This document shows positions 15,318 to 23,172 of a stretch of DNA of 36,298 nt, in pieces. A program made the position numbers and the translations under genes. Location of the stretch: the NCBI GenBank assembly GCA_964432875.1, contig CAYSPJ010000045.1, forward strand, positions 1 through 36,298. Direction: 5' to 3'. The notes beneath the pieces are model-generated. The model saw nothing but the letters and a program-made list of their open reading frames with translations, made no database searches and was not told the DNA's origin. This stretch comes from JACJYE01 sp964432875. GTDB taxonomy: Bacteria; Bacteroidota; Bacteroidia; Chitinophagales; Saprospiraceae. Positions within the stretch are counted from its first letter, which is position 1, and each line of letters opens with the position of its first letter.

Positions 15318-16532
15318 TCATGCTGAACCTGTAAGGACGAAAACCCCACAAACCAACTCCTGTTCCAGCGCCTCATTCTCCGCCTCCTGCTCCTGGAGAT
15401 AGCCCTCAAAGAGTTGCCGTTTATCCGGGTATAACACCATCAGCTCCCGGCAGCGTGTTTTCAGTTTTTGGTAGATGAGTGCGTTCGCACTGCGGATCTG
15501 CTCCGGGGCGATGAGTACTTCGGCGACGAGCCTCATCTTTGCTGCTTCGATCTGCCGGAGCAAGTCCGCACGCTTGAGTGCCGCGTGATGGACATAAGGG
15601 CTATCGTCGGCGACATAACCATCGTCAATAAAAATCAGCCCGCCGGGTTCCAGGCAGTGCCTCAAGGCGGTGAGGGTGGCGTAGTAGTCGCCCAGCACCG
15701 GGCCGATTGCGCCGAGCACGATCAGCTCGTAGCGGGGCAGCGCTTTAATCCGCTCGCGGATATCGCCGGTTTCAAAGGTGCAGAGGTGGGCGACTTGGTA
15801 TTCCGCCGCTTGGTGTCCCGCTTCCGCGATGAAGGCGGGCAGCGCGTCAATGCCGTGGCAGCGGCAGCCCAGCTCTTGCGCCAGGCGGATAGAGACGGCC
15901 CCTTTGCCGCAGCCCAGGTCGAGCACCCGCAGACTAGCAGGCTCAGCGATATGCTCGCGCACTAATCGTATTATCAGCGCGGGGTCGGTGCCCATTTCCC
16001 ACAGGTCTTGCAGGATGTAAGGCAAGTAGGGGAAGAGCCCCTCATGCCCCCCATCCAGAGATGCAGACACGCTGGCTTCGAGGGAAGGCATGGGCTGAGC
16101 CGCCATGCGCATCTGGTAAAGGTCGAAGCCTGGCGCCCAAAAATCTTTTTCTGTTTTTTCGAGCGTGAAGCCCAGTTTGTGGTAAAAAACATGGGCCAGT
16201 TGCGTCGTGCGCACCACGATCTGCTCGATGCCCGGGTGGCTGCGGATGAGGTTGATGCGGTGCAGCGTCAACGCTTTCCCGATGCCTTGGCCCTGATAGT
16301 CAGGATGGACCAGATCCCAGGAAAGCCGGGCGGTTTGTTCTGTTAAAAAGTAATTGATGCCTCCTGCGCCAAGGATCTGCCCGTCGGCCTCAAAGACGAA
16401 ATAATCCTCAATCTCGCACGCGAGATAAGTGGCGAAATCATCCGCTTCGGACGGGGCGAAATAGCCCGGGACGTGGAGCTGAAGCAGCACCAGCAGGGCT
16501 GCCCGATCGGTCGGGTGGTAGGTTCGGATCAT
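15318..16532 (-). CDS. fusion of a GNAT acetyltransferase and a class I SAM methyltransferase
   Basis: 404 residues from the ATG at 16532 (MIRTYHPTDR). Residues 1-143 are a GNAT domain with acetyl-CoA motif VHPDYQGQGIGKAL at 75-88. A short Ser/Gly linker (about 148-163) leads to a helical segment and a class I methyltransferase with VLDLGCGKGAVSIRLA at 203-218 and an acidic GID at 227-229. The final 90 residues are helical and charged. Both domains look intact. Acetylation and methylation in one chain suggest sequential or alternative modification of one small molecule or peptide, but that is inference. A longer start at 16610 crosses the promoter box and is rejected. Confidence 0.85.
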   Translation of the reverse strand: MIRTYHPTDRAALLVLLQLHVPGYFAPSEADDFATYLACEIEDYFVFEADGQILGAGGINYFLTEQTARLSWDLVHPDYQGQGIGKALTLHRINLIRSHPGIEQIVVRTTQLAHVFYHKLGFTLEKTEKDFWAPGFDLYQMRMAAQPMPSLEASVSASLDGGHEGLFPYLPYILQDLWEMGTDPALIIRLVREHIAEPASLRVLDLGCGKGAVSIRLAQELGCRCHGIDALPAFIAEAGHQAAEYQVAHLCTFETGDIRERIKALPRYELIVLGAIGPVLGDYYATLTALRHCLEPGGLIFIDDGYVADDSPYVHHAALKRADLLRQIEAAKMRLVAEVLIAPEQIRSANALIYQKLKTRCRELMVLYPDKRQLFEGYLQEQEAENEALEQELVCGVFVLTGSA

Positions 16533-16546
16533 GGTTGTTGTTGATG

Positions 16547-16554
16547 CAAAGATA
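16547..16554 (-). promoter_or_regulatory. -7 box TATCTTTG of the GNAT-methyltransferase gene
   Basis: Perfect TAnnTTTG on the minus strand, 14 bases before the ATG at 16532. The -33 TTG is not at the ideal distance (nearest is 24 bases away). Supports the 16532 start. Confidence 0.55.
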
Positions 16555-16555
16555 G

Positions 16556-16596
16556 AGCTCCCGCTCGGATTCCGAAGGCAAAATCGAGCGGGAGCT
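16556..16596. terminator. 12-bp perfect hairpin upstream of the fusion gene
   Basis: Arms 16556-16567 and 16585-16596; on the plus strand it is followed after three bases by six T. On the minus strand it follows the RimJ/RimL-type gene by 60 bases and directly precedes the -7 box of the next gene, so it may end the upstream operon. A weaker ttccgcc/ggcggaa pair lies alongside at about 16614-16648. Confidence 0.5.
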
Positions 16597-16655
16597 TGCT
16601 TTTTTGACAAGGTTCCGCCCGTTTTTTTGCTTTAAATCGCGGCGGAATCTCCAGC

Positions 16656-17180
16656 TTAGAGCCCGTGGCGATACAACCGCAGGGTTTCCTGCTCGCCCGG
16701 CAGGCAAAGCGCCCCGTCCTGCCGCATCCCTAGTTTTTCCAGCAAGCGGATGGATGCCAGGTTCTCTGGCAGGACAATAGCGAGGATAGTGCTCAGGTGC
16801 AGGGCGTTTTGCGCATACTCCAATACGGCCCTCGCTGCCTCGAAGGCGTAGCCCTGGCCCGTGAATTCGGGCAGGAAAGCAAAGCCGATATCGGGATTAT
16901 CCAGCCCCTCACGCTTGATGATGCCACACATCCCGAGCGGTTGGCCGCTTTCTTTATCCTGGACCAGGTATAGTCCAAAGCCATTTTCCTGGTAGCTGCG
17001 CAGTGGCCCGTTTTCCAGATAAGCTAAGGCTTGGGCTTCCGTGCGCACATTCCGGTCGCCAATATATTTTAGCCAGCCCGGGCTGTTCATCAGCGCGATG
17101 AGGAAAGCCGTGTCGCCAGGCGTCAGTACCCGGAGCAACAGGCGGGCAGTTTGTAGGATGATCGCTACGGGCTCCGTCAT
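16656..17180 (-). CDS. RimJ/RimL-type GNAT N-acetyltransferase
   Basis: 174 residues from the ATG at 17180 (MTEPVAII). This ATG overlaps the stop of the YciI-like gene as ATGA, so I prefer it to the one at 17195. Typical family parts: LQTARLLLRVLTPGD at the start, IGFAFLPEFTGQGYAFEAAR as the acetyl-CoA motif, LASIRLLEKLGM near the end. Members acetylate ribosomal-protein N-termini or, more often, unknown small molecules. Coupled with the YciI-like gene upstream. Confidence 0.87.
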   Translation of the reverse strand: MTEPVAIILQTARLLLRVLTPGDTAFLIALMNSPGWLKYIGDRNVRTEAQALAYLENGPLRSYQENGFGLYLVQDKESGQPLGMCGIIKREGLDNPDIGFAFLPEFTGQGYAFEAARAVLEYAQNALHLSTILAIVLPENLASIRLLEKLGMRQDGALCLPGEQETLRLYRHGL

Positions 17181-17635
17181 GGTTTGAGTTTCCATATTTT
17201 ATCAGCCGCAGGCAGGTATTCCGGCAAGGCTGCCGAGCCGTACCAGGGGTAGAGGTCGGCGTCCAGGAGCTTGGCTTCGATAGCGGGGTCAGTCTGCAGC
17301 AGCTCCTCGGCTTCTTCCAGCGTGGCGACATTAAAGATGAAGATGCCGCGATAGGCCTGGTCGTTCTTCCCCAGCGGCCCGGCTACGATGAGCTTGCCGT
17401 CATCGGCCATGCGCCGGATATTTTCGAGGTGCCCGGCAAAGCAGCGCTGAACGGTCTCCCGGTCGGCTTCGGTATTGCTCCCGGTTTTGAGGATGGCCAG
17501 TACGTAGCGCTTCATCCCGTAATCGTCGGCACCCAAGGTGAGCGCCAAGGTCGAATCGTAGTTTGGGTTGAGGTTCTGCCCGCATGCCAGCATAGCGGAG
17601 CACAAGATGGCGAAAGCAGTCAGAGTAGTTTTCAT
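17177..17635 (-). CDS. secreted YciI-like (YCII-related) protein
   Basis: 152 residues with a signal peptide (about 1-19, ending LACGQ; the cysteine at 18 could be a lipobox). The ferredoxin-like YCII domain covers about 42-140 with H69 in GHLENIRRMADDGKLIVAGPL, the usual conserved histidine and AGP motif. Cytosolic YciI proteins are small dimeric enzymes of uncertain activity; exported versions with a signal are common in this phylum. It shares a 4-base overlap with the acetyltransferase gene downstream. Confidence 0.85.
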   Translation of the reverse strand: MKTTLTAFAILCSAMLACGQNLNPNYDSTLALTLGADDYGMKRYVLAILKTGSNTEADRETVQRCFAGHLENIRRMADDGKLIVAGPLGKNDQAYRGIFIFNVATLEEAEELLQTDPAIEAKLLDADLYPWYGSAALPEYLPAADKIWKLKP

Positions 17636-17729
17636 GTTGCAGTAGTTATCGTGTTTATTGGATTTGAAAACAGGTCATTGGCCAGGGAGAGTGCTCCTTC
17701 CAGAGCCATCCATGAGCAGGGCGCCATCC

Positions 17730-18257
17730 CTACCTTTGTGCCAGCAACTGCTGCCACCGCCGCTGCCGGTGCTTGTACAGCCCCATGGCCCACCAGGCGA
17801 TAAAGCTCGTGAGCCCACCCGCGTAAACCACAACCTCATCGGTATAAACGGTACCCTCACCCTCTGCTTCCAAGCTGATGAGGTGATCCCAAATAGCCAC
17901 CAGGTTGCCGCGCTCCCGAGATTGGATGACAAAATCTTCGTTGCTGATGGTTTCGAGATGGATATCGTGTTTGCCCAAAGGGAAAACCCCATAAGCCACC
18001 AGCCGCAGCTTGGCGGTATCGCCTTCCTGCCACTTTTCCGGCAGGGCGTGGCCAGCTCGCGGGCTAAAAGACAACCAAGGTTTGCAAATATACTGCAAAC
18101 TACTGATGTACTGTATCTTAGCCCAAATTTGCTCCCGCTGGTATGGAAAATAGGAGCGGATGAGGATTTTTTTGCCGATGAAGGTACGCCCCTGAGCATT
18201 TTGGAAAGTATGCCGTTGGGCAGAAGCTTCGATTAGGCGATAGGTGTTGGCAGTCAT
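17730..18257 (-). CDS. SRPBCC-like protein with C-terminal membrane segment
   Basis: 175 residues from the ATG at 18257 (MTANTYRLIEAS). Strand order and the central blocks GVFPLGKHDIHLETISNEDF and GEGTVYTDEVVVYAGGLT resemble the START/Bet v1 (SRPBCC) fold, known for binding hydrophobic ligands. A near-C-terminal hydrophobic stretch (SFIAWWAMGLY) ends in a basic tail. A competing ORF in another frame (17675-18199) has poorer composition and is rejected. Ligand unknown. Confidence 0.68.
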   Translation of the reverse strand: MTANTYRLIEASAQRHTFQNAQGRTFIGKKILIRSYFPYQREQIWAKIQYISSLQYICKPWLSFSPRAGHALPEKWQEGDTAKLRLVAYGVFPLGKHDIHLETISNEDFVIQSRERGNLVAIWDHLISLEAEGEGTVYTDEVVVYAGGLTSFIAWWAMGLYKHRQRRWQQLLAQR

Positions 18258-18470
18258 TTTAGTTGTAATCAAGTTTAATGCAGGCGAGTTCCCCCTGCGC
18301 GTCAGGATGATATTTTGCAATGATACGCTATTTTAATGAAATGCCTGGATGTTTACCTGGTGCCGCCGGAACTAAATCACTGGCTAATTTAAACAGCAGC
18401 AGCATATTGATAATCAAGGTAGCACCCGTGGCAGCGTGCCCCACAGGCAGTCATCCCGCTAAGCGGGCCC

Positions 18471-19247
18471 CTAAGCCATGCCCAAGCGAGCAACCACCAG
18501 CATCTCAAAATCCTCCGTGGTCAGCTTATCCTGTCGGGAAAACGCCCCGAGCTTGGCACCGAGGATTTCGATCTGCTGGTAGCCCAGCGATTTCAGCAGC
18601 CAGGTGATCTCGCTGGGCACGTAGTAGCGCTCGTTGCTTTCCAAAGTCATCTTGCGCCCCTGGTCATCGGTCAGCTCCGTGATGTTGTGGTCGCGGAAAG
18701 TCATCAAGTCGAAGGTATTGCTGCGGTAGGTGGCGTTGCCCTCGCCGGTGCCCGCAGCGCAGAATTGCTCCACGGAATGGTACAGGGGGAACAAGCCATT
18801 GAGGGTGGTGAAGATGAATTTGCCCGGCTTTTTCAGCGCCTTGGTCACGCTTTCGAGGATGGCGAAGTTCATCTCGTCCGTCTCCATGAGCGGGAAAGCG
18901 CCTTCGCAGATCATGATGGCGGCGTCGAATTGGGCCTGGAAGGGCAAATCCCGCGCATCGTGGCGCTGGAAATCGATCGTCAGCCCCTGCGCGGCCGCCT
19001 TCTCCCGCGCCCGCGCCAGCATGGATTCCGACAAGTCGATACCCGTCACCGCATAGCCCCGCTTGGTCAGCTCGATGGCGTGGCGCCCCGTGCCGCAGCC
19101 GACGTCAAGGATTTTTAGGGCCTTGTCATCGCCCAGCTCCGCTGTGATGAAGTCGCACTCACCCAAGGTGCCCTGGGTGAATGTCTCGCGGTCGTATTGC
19201 TGGCCGTAGTCCTCGAAGAGGCGCTCGTACCATTGTTTTTTGGACAT
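18471..19247 (-). CDS. class I SAM-dependent methyltransferase
   Basis: 258 residues from the ATG at 19247 (MSKKQWYERLFEDYG); a start five codons earlier at 19262 is possible. Motif I is ILDVGCGTGRHAIEL at 46-60, followed by an acidic residue in GIDLSESML that binds the ribose. The 3' half contains FTTLNGLFPLYH and NTFDLMTF, parts of the substrate-binding lid. Overall it belongs to the broad Methyltransf_25/11 group. Target not evident. Neighbours on both sides are minus-strand enzymes but the gaps (over 80 bases) do not show an operon. Confidence 0.87.
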   Translation of the reverse strand: MSKKQWYERLFEDYGQQYDRETFTQGTLGECDFITAELGDDKALKILDVGCGTGRHAIELTKRGYAVTGIDLSESMLARAREKAAAQGLTIDFQRHDARDLPFQAQFDAAIMICEGAFPLMETDEMNFAILESVTKALKKPGKFIFTTLNGLFPLYHSVEQFCAAGTGEGNATYRSNTFDLMTFRDHNITELTDDQGRKMTLESNERYYVPSEITWLLKSLGYQQIEILGAKLGAFSRQDKLTTEDFEMLVVARLGMA

Positions 19248-19331
19248 GCGAAAAGTTGCCATTAGATTATGCCTTCAAACTCAGTCAAGGTCAGTATCCT
19301 TGTCCTTTCAAATACTTCAAAACCCCTCCAC

Positions 19332-20012
19332 TCACCTCCGCGCTTTCCCCGTCTGGCCCCGTACTTTCTGCGGCTCGAAGGCGATGTGTTCATAAACATC
19401 CGCCAAGCGTAGCTCGCAGCCCAGGGAACGCAGCGCGAGCGGTTCCGCCAGGTCGCTGACCACGGTATTGCGCCAAAGGTCTGGCGCTTCGCGGAACCAA
19501 GTCTCCACCCGGCACTCCGTCTGTTCGATCAACACGTACTCTTTGAACGAAGGCAGTGTTTTGTAATAATTGAACTTGCTCCCATAGTCGTAATGCCGCG
19601 TGCTTTTCGACAAAACTTCCACAATCAGCAGGGGATTGGTCAAGAGCAAGGCTTCTTCGTCCCAATATTCAGGTTTTTCGCAAACGACCAAGGCGTCGGG
19701 GTAAAGCCCGACGTTGAGTTCGGGGATGTATATTTTCTGGTCGTTCGAGAAGACGCGGTAAATCGTCGCCAATTGCTTGACGGCGTTTTTCAGCGCAGCG
19801 ATGGTATTGGCGGTTATTTCATTGTGGGGGCCTTTTGCCATGGGTATAGCCTTGATGATGCCATCGAAATATTCGTGTTTCTCGGCGCTGCGCTCCTCAC
19901 GGCGCAGGTATTCGCCTAGCGTGTGGCGCTTGGGCGGCTTGGCAGGCTTGGCTTGCGCCAAAGGGTTGCCTACCGGATGCGGTTGAAGTTCGTGTGCGCT
20001 GGCAGCGTCCAT
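19332..20012 (-). CDS. Uma2 family (DUF820) PD-(D/E)XK nuclease-fold protein
   Basis: 226 residues. The fold core is present: E47 in KHEYFDG, D106 in LYPDALVV, E132 in LLIVEVLS and K146. These give the expected PD-(D/E)XK acidic centre. Uma2 proteins are abundant in cyanobacteria and Bacteroidota, often in many copies, and their biological role is unsettled. The first 28 residues are Pro/Ala-rich and likely disordered. A textbook promoter (20035-20065) drives it. A double palindrome (20076-20108) lies upstream of the promoter. Confidence 0.87.
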   Translation of the reverse strand: MDAASAHELQPHPVGNPLAQAKPAKPPKRHTLGEYLRREERSAEKHEYFDGIIKAIPMAKGPHNEITANTIAALKNAVKQLATIYRVFSNDQKIYIPELNVGLYPDALVVCEKPEYWDEEALLLTNPLLIVEVLSKSTRHYDYGSKFNYYKTLPSFKEYVLIEQTECRVETWFREAPDLWRNTVVSDLAEPLALRSLGCELRLADVYEHIAFEPQKVRGQTGKARR

Positions 20013-20034
20013 ATCGTCAATGCTTTTGCAGAGG

Positions 20035-20065
20035 CAAAGATAAGCAATTTTGGGGAAGAAGGCAA
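20035..20065 (-). promoter_or_regulatory. Bacteroidota-type promoter of the Uma2 gene
   Basis: On the minus strand TTG (20065-20063), twenty bases, then TATCTTTG (20042-20035): a full match to the phylum consensus. The leader would be about 15 bases. Confidence 0.75.
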
Positions 20066-20075
20066 GCGGCCGTAG

Positions 20076-20108
20076 AGGTGTCGGACACCTCGCAGGTGTC
20101 CGACACCT
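20076..20108. repeat. double palindrome: 15-bp inverted repeat whose arms are themselves palindromic
   Basis: AGGTGTCGGACACCT (20076-20090), loop cgc, then its exact complement AGGTGTCCGACACCT (20094-20108). Each arm is also a 7+1+7 palindrome, so the site can form one long or two short hairpins. Lies between two minus-strand genes, nine bases after the stop of the upstream one; may terminate it, though no T-run follows. Confidence 0.75.
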
Positions 20109-20117
20109 GGTAACGCA

Positions 20118-21488
20118 CTAAACCAGCTCCGCCACTGGCACCTCCTCCCTCTTCGCCGCCATCTTTTTCAAGAAGCCGTCCAGTACCTGCCGCAGATCCG
20201 GCTCGCCGATCTCCTGCAGGTCGTAGAAGACGCGGGTAGCAGGTTTATTGATTTTGAGCACCCGCCCCAAGTCGATGGGGGTACCGATGATGACGGCATC
20301 ACAATCAGACTGGTTGATGGTCGTCTCCAGATCGTGCAGTTGCTCTTCGCTATAGCCCATAGCCGGCAACAGGGTGCCGATTTCCGGGTATTCGTTGAAA
20401 GTCTCGACGATTTTGCCGGTGATAAACGGTCGCGGGTCCACCAGTTCGGCGGCACCGAATTTTTGAGCTGCCAGGGTGCCGGCACCCAGCTTCATGCCAC
20501 CATGCGTCAGCGTAGGCCCGTCTTCGACTACCAGTACACGCTTGCCACGGATGATGGCCGGGTTGGCCACGCGGATGGGCGAGGCCGCCTCGACAACCAC
20601 CGCTTTGGGATTGATGCGGGCAATATTTTCACGCACTTGCCGGATGCCTTCCGGCCCAGCGCTATCGATTTTGTTGATGATGGCCACATCGGCCAGGCGC
20701 AGGTTCACTTCGCTGGGGTAGTAAGACAGCTCATGCCCCGGACGGTGCGGGTCCAGCAAGGTGATGTAGAGGTCGCTGCGGTAGAAGGAGAAGTCGTTGT
20801 TGCCGCCATCCCAGACGATGACATCGCAGCCATCGGGGTCGTTTTCGGCGGCGCGCAGGATGGCTTCGTAGTCTACGCCAGCATAGATGACGTTGCCCCG
20901 CACGATATGGGGTTCATATTCTTCCATCTCTTCGATGGTGCAACGGTGGCGCTTGAGGTCTTCCAGTTCAGCGAAGCGCTGCACGCGCTGATCGGCCAGC
21001 ATCCCATACGGCATAGGGTGGCGGATGGCCACTACTTTCAGCCCGCGCTCCATGAGCAATTCGATGACGCGGCGCGAAGTCTGGCTCTTGCCCACCCCGG
21101 TGCGCACCGCACAGACCGAAACGACTGGCTTAATGCTTTTGAGCATGGTCTCTTTCGGGCCCAATAGCGTAAAATTAGCCCCAGCTGCATTGGCGATGGA
21201 GCTCAGGGACATGACTTTCTGGTAGCTCACATCGCTGTAGGCAAAAACGCATTCGTCCACTCCAAGCTCCCGGATCAGGCGGGGCAGATCGGCCTCAGCG
21301 TAGATGGGGATGCCTTTGGGGTAGAGGTGGCCAGCCAGCTCTACCGGATAGAGGCGCCCTTCAATATCGGGGATTTGTGCGGCGGTAAAGGCGACGACTT
21401 CATAAGCCTCGTTGTCGCGATAGTAAGTGTTGAAGTTGTGAAAATCCCGGCCCGCTGCGCCGAGGATGATGATCCGCTTCTTGGTCAT
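20118..21488 (-). CDS. cyclic-2,3-diphosphoglycerate-synthetase-like P-loop GTPase
   Basis: 456 residues. An N-terminal Rossmann-like part (IIILGAAGRDFHNFN, 6-20) is followed by a P-loop, RTGVGKSQ with K134 and S135. Further on, VIWDGGNNDFSF and INKID fit a G3E-like GTPase. This order is that of the archaeal cyclic 2,3-diphosphoglycerate synthetase family. In archaea the product is a thermoprotectant; in mesophilic bacteria the homologues have no established product, so the name should not be taken as function. Full length with no sign of decay. Its promoter was not located; the 148-base spacer upstream shows no ORF. Confidence 0.8.
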   Translation of the reverse strand: MTKKRIIILGAAGRDFHNFNTYYRDNEAYEVVAFTAAQIPDIEGRLYPVELAGHLYPKGIPIYAEADLPRLIRELGVDECVFAYSDVSYQKVMSLSSIANAAGANFTLLGPKETMLKSIKPVVSVCAVRTGVGKSQTSRRVIELLMERGLKVVAIRHPMPYGMLADQRVQRFAELEDLKRHRCTIEEMEEYEPHIVRGNVIYAGVDYEAILRAAENDPDGCDVIVWDGGNNDFSFYRSDLYITLLDPHRPGHELSYYPSEVNLRLADVAIINKIDSAGPEGIRQVRENIARINPKAVVVEAASPIRVANPAIIRGKRVLVVEDGPTLTHGGMKLGAGTLAAQKFGAAELVDPRPFITGKIVETFNEYPEIGTLLPAMGYSEEQLHDLETTINQSDCDAVIIGTPIDLGRVLKINKPATRVFYDLQEIGEPDLRQVLDGFLKKMAAKREEVPVAELV

Positions 21489-21636
21489 AGCTGCTGAATT
21501 TGGTTAAGGAAAAGAACTTGCTTTTAACTTCGGCAAGTTAACCGCCTTCAGCCTGACAAGCTATGACTTTGCTCACCACCTGACATAACATTTGTCAGAT
21601 GAAGCCGTCGCCGCCTGGTCCTTAATCGCTTATAAA

Positions 21637-22179
21637 TCAGCCCCTGGGCAGCCACCAGCCCAGCCAAAGGCCTACCAGGCCCCACTGCGCCACCGCATCA
21701 ATGAGGTAGCCTAAAGAGCCTGTCTCAAACCAGACGCTGTTCAGGTAAGGGATGGTGAGGTACCCGACAAGCCCCACGGCTAAGGAGCCTGACAACACAG
21801 TAAACAGGTTGCGGTTCTCGATTTTCATCAGCAGCCAGATGAGCAGGAAAGCCGCGGCCAGATCGGCCAAAAAGCCGCGGACCAGGCTCATGCCCATGGC
21901 CATGCTCAAAGATTTGTGGTAGCTGATATGGGCCCAGGGCTTGCCTTCATAAGGTTTCAGCATGGCTTGCTCCTGATCCATAGCGGTGCCTGGCGGCACG
22001 CCTGGCAGCATGTAAGTGCCCTCTTCGCCCAGGTTTTCTGCCAGGAACTCCAGGATTTTGTCCTGGTTAGGGGCGTATTTGAACTCAGACTGGTGTATGC
22101 CCAGCATGGCCCAGGATAGGAACTGCCACAGGAACAGGAGAATGGCGCTTACGAGTACGGCGATAATTTGTTTGGTCAT
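21637..22179 (-). CDS. unknown four-helix membrane protein
   Basis: 180 residues with hydrophobic segments at about 5-26, 97-118, 127-148 and 155-176. Between the first two lies a soluble loop of 70 residues (LGIHQSEFKYAPNQDKILEFL and on to HISYHKSLSMAMGMS). I do not recognise a named family. Similar loop words occur in uncharacterised Bacteroidota membrane proteins. Start is the ATG that opens the first membrane helix. Confidence 0.75.
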   Translation of the reverse strand: MTKQIIAVLVSAILLFLWQFLSWAMLGIHQSEFKYAPNQDKILEFLAENLGEEGTYMLPGVPPGTAMDQEQAMLKPYEGKPWAHISYHKSLSMAMGMSLVRGFLADLAAAFLLIWLLMKIENRNLFTVLSGSLAVGLVGYLTIPYLNSVWFETGSLGYLIDAVAQWGLVGLWLGWWLPRG

Positions 22180-22443
22180 AGTCTAGTAGTTTAAGGTGAA
22201 AAAGTTGAAATTACTTCAGCGCGCAAAATACAAACAACAAACCAAAAAACACATTTTGTGTCAAATTTTATTTTTTCAAACCTATTGCTTTTTTCGAGCG
22301 GCATGGATAAAACTTTCAGGCCTGGGGTTTGGATTTTCTGGGCAGGCCATGTAACTTGCGGGGGGGCTGCGCATCAAGAGGAGGGAGCAATATATCTTGC
22401 ACTTTTATTCACAAGGCCTATAGATACTAAAACTTCACAACCA

Positions 22444-22929
22444 ATGACAAAAATGACCAAGGCTCAATCACTAGCTGCACGGCTGCGCGAAGTGCTGCTA
22501 AACGGGAAGTGGATCGCGAACACCAACTTCAAAGACCAAATATTGAGCATCAATTGGGAACAAGCTACCCAAAAAGTCGGCAGCCTCAATACGATCGCTT
22601 TGCTCACCTTTCACATCAACTATTACTTGCAAGGGATACTTCAGGTCTTCAACGGCGGAGACCTCGTAATCAGAGATAAATATAGCTTTGACCTGCCGGA
22701 AATCAAGTCTGAAAGCGATTGGGATCAATTGGTGGAGGCCTTTTTAAGCAACGCCGAAGTGTTCGCAAGCCGAGTGGAACAAATGGATGACAGCATTTTG
22801 GGCCAAGCATTCGTAGATGAAAAATACGGCGACTATTCGCGAAACATCGAAGGCGTTATCGAGCACAGCTACTACCACCTGGGGCAGGTTTCCCTGATCA
22901 GGAAAATGATCTTGCAGGGCGGGGCCTGA
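22444..22929 (+). CDS. DinB superfamily (DUF1572-like) metal-binding protein
   Basis: 161 residues from the ATG at 22444 (MTKMTKAQ). An upstream in-frame start at 22258 would add 62 residues of unlikely sequence. A four-helix bundle with the three expected metal-site histidines: H57 (TFHINYYLQG), H141 and H145 (EHSYYHLGQ). The family includes thiol-S-transferases and bacillithiol transferases. The immediate context gives no partner. Less GC-rich than its neighbours. Confidence 0.8.
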   Translation: MTKMTKAQSLAARLREVLLNGKWIANTNFKDQILSINWEQATQKVGSLNTIALLTFHINYYLQGILQVFNGGDLVIRDKYSFDLPEIKSESDWDQLVEAFLSNAEVFASRVEQMDDSILGQAFVDEKYGDYSRNIEGVIEHSYYHLGQVSLIRKMILQGGA

Positions 22930-23049
22930 ACATTTTCTTCTTTCGGTTATCGCTCGCTACCTTCTGTGGCTTTACGCGGAACAAGCTCCGACCGATAGCC
23001 GGAACTCTGGGCCTGCAGATGAGGCCTGCGCCTTTCTCGCCTCCGACAA

Positions 23050-23084
23050 CTTTCGGGAAGTCAGCGGCACTAGCTTCCCGAAAG
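23050..23084. terminator. 11-bp perfect hairpin between convergent genes
   Basis: CTTTCGGGAAG (23050-23060) and its complement (23074-23084) with a 13-base loop. Lies between the DinB gene and the minus-strand lipoprotein gene, in a 243-base spacer. Bidirectional termination is plausible, but no T-run follows. Confidence 0.45.
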
Positions 23085-23172
23085 TATCCCAGAGCCTTGA
23101 GATGAGGATAGGCGATGGCTTTGGGGCGGCAGAAGGTGTCGGACAGCTCGAAGGTGCCCCTTCGCCTGCGGC

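Noticed and set aside
17675..18199. 174-codon minus-strand ORF overlapping the SRPBCC gene
   Set aside because: Different frame with Ser/Gly/Trp-rich text; the 17730-18257 frame has conserved fold features.
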